From Marinobacterium alkalitolerans (GTDB lineage Bacteria; Pseudomonadota; Gammaproteobacteria; Pseudomonadales; Balneatricaceae): a stretch of DNA of 64,000 nt. Below are positions 60,026 through 64,000 of the stretch, one piece after another (position 1 is the first letter of the stretch; every line of letters begins with the position of its first letter). A program made the translations under genes and the position numbers. The stretch spans positions 186,001 to 250,000 of the forward strand of contig NZ_JACVEW010000001.1 in the NCBI RefSeq assembly GCF_017776525.1, in the 5' to 3' direction. The notes beneath the pieces were generated by a model. That model made no database searches, was not told where the DNA came from, and saw nothing but the letters and a program-made list of their open reading frames with translations.

Positions 60026-61024
60026 TTACTTCATTACGCGGTCAAGCACGTCGGTCGCCCAGCCGGCACCGATGTCGTTGATCACTTCCGGCCATACCTG
60101 CTTGCGCACGATCTCGGCGGTTTTGTTGATCTGCTCATCCGACACCGGCAGGATGGTGGCACCCGCCTCTTCCAGCAGTTTCTCGTTACGGGCCTGATCG
60201 CCGCGTGCGGTTTCCCAACGGGCCGATTCAAACTGCTCGGCAGCCGCATTCAGTGCCGCCTGCTGCTCCTCATCCAGTTCGCTGTAGATCTCTTCGTTGA
60301 TCAGCAGGTACCACATTTCAAAATGGGTGTTCAGCGGCAGGTAGTACTTGGTCACGTCGCGGAAAGAGGCGTAGTACCCTTCGGCGCCGGACCCCATGAC
60401 GCCATCCACAACGCCGGTCTGTACGGCGGTGAACGCTTCAGAGAAGGGCAGCGGCGAGCCGATGAAACCGATGTTGTCAGCGGTCAGCTGGAAGGTCTTG
60501 ATCGGCGGTACACGCAGTTTGGCACCCTTGTCGGCGGTCGGATCGGCCGCATTGGGCACTTCCTGGTTCAGGGCGATGCCACCGAAGTAGACCGGCCAGG
60601 CACCCAGTACGCGGATGTTCTGCTTGGCGTAGAGCTCGGACACCACGTCACGCATGGGGGAGCCTTTGGCGAATACACGCTCGGCATCGTCCCAGTTCTT
60701 CACCAGGTAAGGCATGTAGACCAGCTGGAAGCGCTTGTCGGCACCGGAGGCCGGCGGCTGTACGGCCATGTCGATGGCACCCAGACCGACACGTTCCTGT
60801 ACCACGGTGTAATCACCCAGAGCGCTGGCCGGGAAGATCTTGACCTTGATCTCGCCATCGGTTGCCGCACTCACCTGATCGGCGAAACGGGTCGCGTCAA
60901 CGTCAATCGCGGTGTCCTGAGGACGCACGTGCGACAGTTTCAGCGTGGCGGCTTCCGCCATGGTGGTGATAGATGCTGACAGGGCTGCGGCCAGAGCCGC
61001 GGTTTTGAACAGGGACTTTTTCAT
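60026..61024 (-). CDS. dctP: TRAP transporter substrate-binding protein DctP
   Basis: This 332-residue periplasmic protein has a signal peptide (MKKSLFKTAALAAALSASI...AEAA, about 26 residues) and a TRAP-family lobe structure: LKLSHVRPQDTAIDVDATRFADQV, GYYASFRDVTKYYLPLNTHFEMWYLLIN, and the usual C-terminal helices. It binds an organic-acid-type or zwitterionic substrate. The identity is unknown but probably the substrate of the dehydrogenase downstream. CCAGGAGATAACA is its ribosome site. Confidence 0.93.
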   Translation of the reverse strand: MKKSLFKTAALAAALSASITTMAEAATLKLSHVRPQDTAIDVDATRFADQVSAATDGEIKVKIFPASALGDYTVVQERVGLGAIDMAVQPPASGADKRFQLVYMPYLVKNWDDAERVFAKGSPMRDVVSELYAKQNIRVLGAWPVYFGGIALNQEVPNAADPTADKGAKLRVPPIKTFQLTADNIGFIGSPLPFSEAFTAVQTGVVDGVMGSGAEGYYASFRDVTKYYLPLNTHFEMWYLLINEEIYSELDEEQQAALNAAAEQFESARWETARGDQARNEKLLEEAGATILPVSDEQINKTAEIVRKQVWPEVINDIGAGWATDVLDRVMK

Positions 61025-61058
61025 TGTTATCTCCTGGTTTCGTGAGTCGAGCGGTAGA

Positions 61059-62357
61059 TCAGTAACCGAACAGGCCGGGCAGGAACTCGGACAGATCGGG
61101 CCATACGGAAACAAGCACAACCACCGGGATGTAGCCGAACAGGATCAGCATCATGGCCGGCTTGACCACCTCGGTGAACTTGACCTTGCCGATACGGGCA
61201 CCAAGGTACAGGATGCTGGCGTACGGCGGTGTCACACCCCCCATGGCTGTATTCACACCCATGATGGCGGCGAACTGGATCGGGCTGACGCCCAGTGCTG
61301 ACATCAGCGGCAGCAGCAGCGGAGCGGTCAGAATGATGGCGGTGATGTCGTTCACCACCATGCCGATACCGAACAGGAACAGGTTGATGAGGATCAGCAG
61401 CACCACCTTGTTTTCGGTGATGGCGAAGATGGAATCCACCAGTGCCTGCGGAATGCCTTCGAGCACGTAGATCTGGCTCAGCATCAGGCTGAACAGAATC
61501 ATGATCAGGATGGAGCCGACCGCGGTGGCGGATTCCTTGCCGGATTCCAGCAGGGTCTTCCAGGTCAGGCCGCGGTAGATCATGAAGCCGACCGGCAGGG
61601 CGTAGATTACGGCCACGGCAGCGGCTTCGGTCGGCGTCATGATGCCGCCGTAGATACCGCCCAGAATGATCACGGGCATCAGCAGTGCGGGCAGCGCATT
61701 AAAGGTCCGCTTGCCGGCTTCGCGCATCAGTTTGTCGAACGGCAGCTTTTGATCGAGGATCAGCGGGAACTTGCGCGATACCACCAGGTTGACGATGGAG
61801 AAGTTGAACATGATCAGCAGGCCCGGGCCGAGTGTGGCCAGGAAGCAGGCGAGGATCGAGGTATCCGTCACCCAGCCATAGACGATCATGGTCACGCTGG
61901 GCGGAATCAGCAGACCCAGAATGGAGGAGTTGGCGATCAGGGCCGTGGCATAGGCACGGGGATAGCCCTTGGCTTCCATTTCGGGGATCAGCAACGGGCC
62001 GATGGCCGCCACACCGGTCAGGCCACTGCCGGAGATGGCACCGATAATGGCGCAGCTGATGGAGGCCACGACGCCGAGGCCACCGCGAACACGTCCCACG
62101 AAGACGTTGACGAAGTTCAACAGGCTGCCGGCTATGCCGCTGACACTCATGATGGTGCCGGCGAAGACGAACAGTGGAATCGCGAGCAGAACCGGGTTGG
62201 TGAGCTGGCTGAAGCCCCAGAGCATCATGCCGCGCATGGTGGCTTCACCCACCAGGGTCATCACCATCAGGCCCGCACCGAAACAGTAGGGCAGGGGGAC
62301 ACCCAGAGTCAGCAGAATGACCAGTACCGCGAAGGCAAGCAGTGCAATCTCAATCAT
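61059..62357 (-). CDS. dctM: TRAP transporter large permease DctM
   Basis: The 432-residue polytopic protein has about 12-13 hydrophobic segments. Conserved DctM blocks are AIIGAISGSGLTGVAAIGPLLIPEMEAKGY, NSSILGLLIPPSVTMIVYG, GGIMTPTEAAAVAVIYAL and VNTAMGGVTPPYASILYLG. It is the sodium-coupled transport subunit. Overlaps dctQ by 4 bases. Confidence 0.95.
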   Translation of the reverse strand: MIEIALLAFAVLVILLTLGVPLPYCFGAGLMVMTLVGEATMRGMMLWGFSQLTNPVLLAIPLFVFAGTIMSVSGIAGSLLNFVNVFVGRVRGGLGVVASISCAIIGAISGSGLTGVAAIGPLLIPEMEAKGYPRAYATALIANSSILGLLIPPSVTMIVYGWVTDTSILACFLATLGPGLLIMFNFSIVNLVVSRKFPLILDQKLPFDKLMREAGKRTFNALPALLMPVIILGGIYGGIMTPTEAAAVAVIYALPVGFMIYRGLTWKTLLESGKESATAVGSILIMILFSLMLSQIYVLEGIPQALVDSIFAITENKVVLLILINLFLFGIGMVVNDITAIILTAPLLLPLMSALGVSPIQFAAIMGVNTAMGGVTPPYASILYLGARIGKVKFTEVVKPAMMLILFGYIPVVVLVSVWPDLSEFLPGLFGY

Positions 62358-62914
62358 CGTTTGGATTCCTCATGTGCGTCGGAGAGCACCTGAAATTCCT
62401 GAACTTCGGGTGTTTCGGGGTAGTCGTCATCCACAGGATGATCCGGTGTCTTGCGCCAGCCCAGCAGGAAGGCGATGTTGCGCCAGAAGTGCCAGGCGGT
62501 GAACAGGGTCATCAGCACCAGGCCGATAAACAGCGCGGATTCGTAGGTGAAGGTCGGGATGTAGAGGGTGGGGGTTTCCTTCCAGACCCGCAGGGCGTAG
62601 CTGAAATATTTCCAGGCCCAGAGGGTCATCCAGACCGAGACGATGATGCTGATCAGGTCCGAGATCGCCAGCAGCACGGCACGGCTGCGGTCGGTCTTGA
62701 GGAAGATCTCCAGCACGTTGGCACGAATCTGGGTATCTTCACGGGACGCATTGACGCTGCCAAGAATGTAGAGCCAGATGGTGGGGATGACGGCCATCTC
62801 TTCCAGCCCCATGACGGGAAGCTCGAAGATATAACGCGTCAGCACCTGCACAAACTGGAACAGCGCAACCAGACTGATCAGAGCGGTCAGTACATAACGG
62901 AACAGACGTTCCAT
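62354..62914 (-). CDS. dctQ: TRAP transporter small permease DctQ
   Basis: The 186-residue protein has four hydrophobic helices, with the DctQ signature in GLEEMAVIPTIWLYILGSVNASRED. An acidic, unstructured C-terminal tail of about 30 residues (DHPVDDDYPETPEVQEFQ...) is longer than usual. It is the first gene of the transporter-dehydrogenase operon and divergent from the LysR gene. Confidence 0.92.
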   Translation of the reverse strand: MERLFRYVLTALISLVALFQFVQVLTRYIFELPVMGLEEMAVIPTIWLYILGSVNASREDTQIRANVLEIFLKTDRSRAVLLAISDLISIIVSVWMTLWAWKYFSYALRVWKETPTLYIPTFTYESALFIGLVLMTLFTAWHFWRNIAFLLGWRKTPDHPVDDDYPETPEVQEFQVLSDAHEESKR

Positions 62915-62990
62915 AAGCGTTCTCCGGTTATAATTATTATTTGCCCTTAGGCAATGTGTGACTATGGATGAAATCTTGGGGATTTCATGC

Positions 62991-63038
62991 GATAACATCA
63001 AATCGTTTGTTTGTATTAATTGATAATATGATGTTATC
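62991..63038. promoter_or_regulatory. LysR-type dyad in the dctQ/lysR gap
   Basis: GATAACATCA (62991-63000) and TGATGTTATC (63029-63038) are perfect 10-bp inverse copies 28 bases apart, within AT-rich DNA unlike its surroundings. The layout suits two LysR-dimer sites controlling both divergent units. Confidence 0.6.
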
Positions 63039-63061
63039 AAGTTGTCGCAGGAGGAGGGGAT

Positions 63062-63997
63062 GTGGCCAAGCTGACCTATCGACAGATCGAGGCGTTTCGG
63101 GCCGTCATGATCAGTGGCACCACCAGCGGTGCAGCGAACATTCTCTATATCTCCCAGCCCGCTGTCAGCCGTTTGCTGAGTGATTTCGAGGACACCGTGG
63201 GCGTGCAGATGTTCGAGCGCCACAAGCGCCGCCTTGTCCCCACCCCGGAAGCCCGTTTTTTTTACGAGGAAGTGGAGCGCGCCTTCGTCTCGCTGGAACA
63301 GCTCTCGCGCGCGGCCGAAGAGCTTCGTGGGCTGCATCTGGGCTCGCTGAGGATCGCTTCCATGCCGGCGGCGTCAGTGGAGTTTCTGCCGGCGGTGGCA
63401 CGCCGGTTCAGTGACGAGCATCCGAATGTCTCTCTCAGCCTTCAGGTTCGCAGTACCCAGCAGGTGGTGGATCTGGTCGCCAGTCAGGACTTTGACATGG
63501 GGGTGATCTCGGCTATTCATCTGACCGATTCGGCGATCGAGGAAGAGAGCCTGGCCAGCAGCGCCATGGTCTGTGTGCTGCCGCAGGGGCATGCGCTGGC
63601 CGACAAGGAGGTGATTACGCCTCAGGATCTGGAAGATGAAGTCTTTATCAGCCTGGGGTCGGAGCAGGACCTGCGCTACAAGATCGACAATGTGTTTGAT
63701 CAGGCCGGTGTGTCGCGTCAGCAACTGATTGATACCCAGCTGCACTACGCCGCGTGTGCCTTTGTGCTGGCGGGCAACGGCGTTTCCATCGTCGACCCGA
63801 TTACGGCGCTGCACTACCGCCGCCTTGGCATCGTCGTCAAGCGTTTTGCTCCGCGCATCGACTACCGCTATTCCATCATATTTCCGCGCCACCGGGCGCG
63901 CTCCGCGTTAACCCGTGCCTTTGTCAGCCTGTTGGCCAGCGAGCTGGAAGACCTGTCTCGTACCTCGGAAGGACTGTTGGAGCTGAGCCCCCGCTGA
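63062..63997 (+). CDS. LysR-family regulator of the TRAP/dehydrogenase operon
   Basis: The 311-residue LTTR has an N-terminal winged HTH (LTYRQIEAFRAVMISGTTSGAANILYISQPAVSRLLSDFEDTVGVQMFER). The C-terminal PBP2-like effector domain (about 90-300; GSLRIASMPAASVEFLPAVARRF) follows. The HTH style resembles regulators of amino-acid uptake and catabolism. It starts with GTG after AGGAGGAGGGGAT. Divergent from dctQ, it probably senses the transported substrate. Confidence 0.92.
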   Translation: MAKLTYRQIEAFRAVMISGTTSGAANILYISQPAVSRLLSDFEDTVGVQMFERHKRRLVPTPEARFFYEEVERAFVSLEQLSRAAEELRGLHLGSLRIASMPAASVEFLPAVARRFSDEHPNVSLSLQVRSTQQVVDLVASQDFDMGVISAIHLTDSAIEEESLASSAMVCVLPQGHALADKEVITPQDLEDEVFISLGSEQDLRYKIDNVFDQAGVSRQQLIDTQLHYAACAFVLAGNGVSIVDPITALHYRRLGIVVKRFAPRIDYRYSIIFPRHRARSALTRAFVSLLASELEDLSRTSEGLLELSPR

Positions 63998-64000
63998 CGG

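Overview
The window reads as a chromosomal segment of a GC-rich, aerobic marine gammaproteobacterium. The mix of a TonB/B12 system, TRAP transporter, N-methylglutamate pathway, AcuI/AcuR pair and RpoN-type promoters fits an Oceanospirillaceae-like (for example Marinobacterium-like) organism. That placement is inferred from gene content and protein style, not from a marker gene. No rRNA, tRNA, CRISPR array, phage or insertion sequence is seen. Coding density is high, and most genes sit in tight operons with 4-bp ATGA/TTGA overlaps.

Region 1 (1-1120): the end of a two-gene bacterioferritin operon (minus strand). One subunit has ferroxidase ligands and the other has the haem methionine. Divergent from it is an apparently non-coding transcription unit with a sigma-70 promoter, a Fur-box-like AT-rich core and a strong terminator, which I propose as an iron-regulated small RNA.

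Region 2 (1150-19861): a cobalamin regulon. A sigma-70 promoter drives a B12 riboswitch and then btuB, btuM, cobO, cobB/cbiA, cbiB, cobD, cobQ, btuF, btuC, btuD, bluB and a LOG-family gene. A patatin-like gene with its own palindrome-rich promoter follows. Then come cobU, cobT, cobC and cobS and a periplasmic-sensor GGDEF-EAL protein. Together these cover B12/corrinoid uptake, amidation and adenosylation from cobyrinate, lower-ligand synthesis and nucleotide loop assembly. Corrin-ring methyltransferases are absent here. A large imperfect palindrome resembling a dispersed repeat lies between btuB and btuM.

Region 3 (19914-29290): an acetoin/2,3-butanediol-type catabolic operon on the minus strand. 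It encodes E1 alpha, a Zn-dependent butanediol dehydrogenase, E1 beta, a free-standing lipoyl protein, a catalytic-only E2, a lipoate-ligase-like protein, a Tat-exported small subunit and a GMC dehydrogenase. A sigma-54 promoter drives it, with a perfect inverted-repeat UAS next to the divergent sigma-54 activator AcoR.

Region 4 (29340-38331): an RND pump with its lipoprotein adaptor and divergent TetR regulator, an NfeD/slipin membrane pair and a GAF-GGDEF-EAL protein.

Region 5 (38325-53079): methylamine assimilation through N-methylglutamate. A cupin-XRE regulator is divergent from purU-mgdABCD-gmaS-mgsABC, followed by folD, a DMT permease and amtB. A sigma-54 promoter sits in front of purU and another in front of amtB, tying the region to nitrogen control. 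Two related palindromes in the regulator/purU gap look like operators. Methylamine is attached to glutamate (gmaS, mgsABC), and N-methylglutamate is oxidised by the folate-linked dehydrogenase MgdABCD. The C1 unit can then pass through FolD and PurU to formate.

Region 6 (53162-56690): a frameshifted DUF924 gene with a perfect palindrome at the break, a VOC protein, and an acrylate cluster (acuI, a CMD-family protein, acuR) with matching TetR operators before acuI and acuR.

Region 7 (56767-63997): a RidA protein, a three-part FAD/2Fe-2S dehydrogenase related to HcnABC and opine oxidases, a TRAP transporter and a divergent LysR regulator with a long dyad. This looks like uptake and oxidation of an unidentified amino or imino acid.
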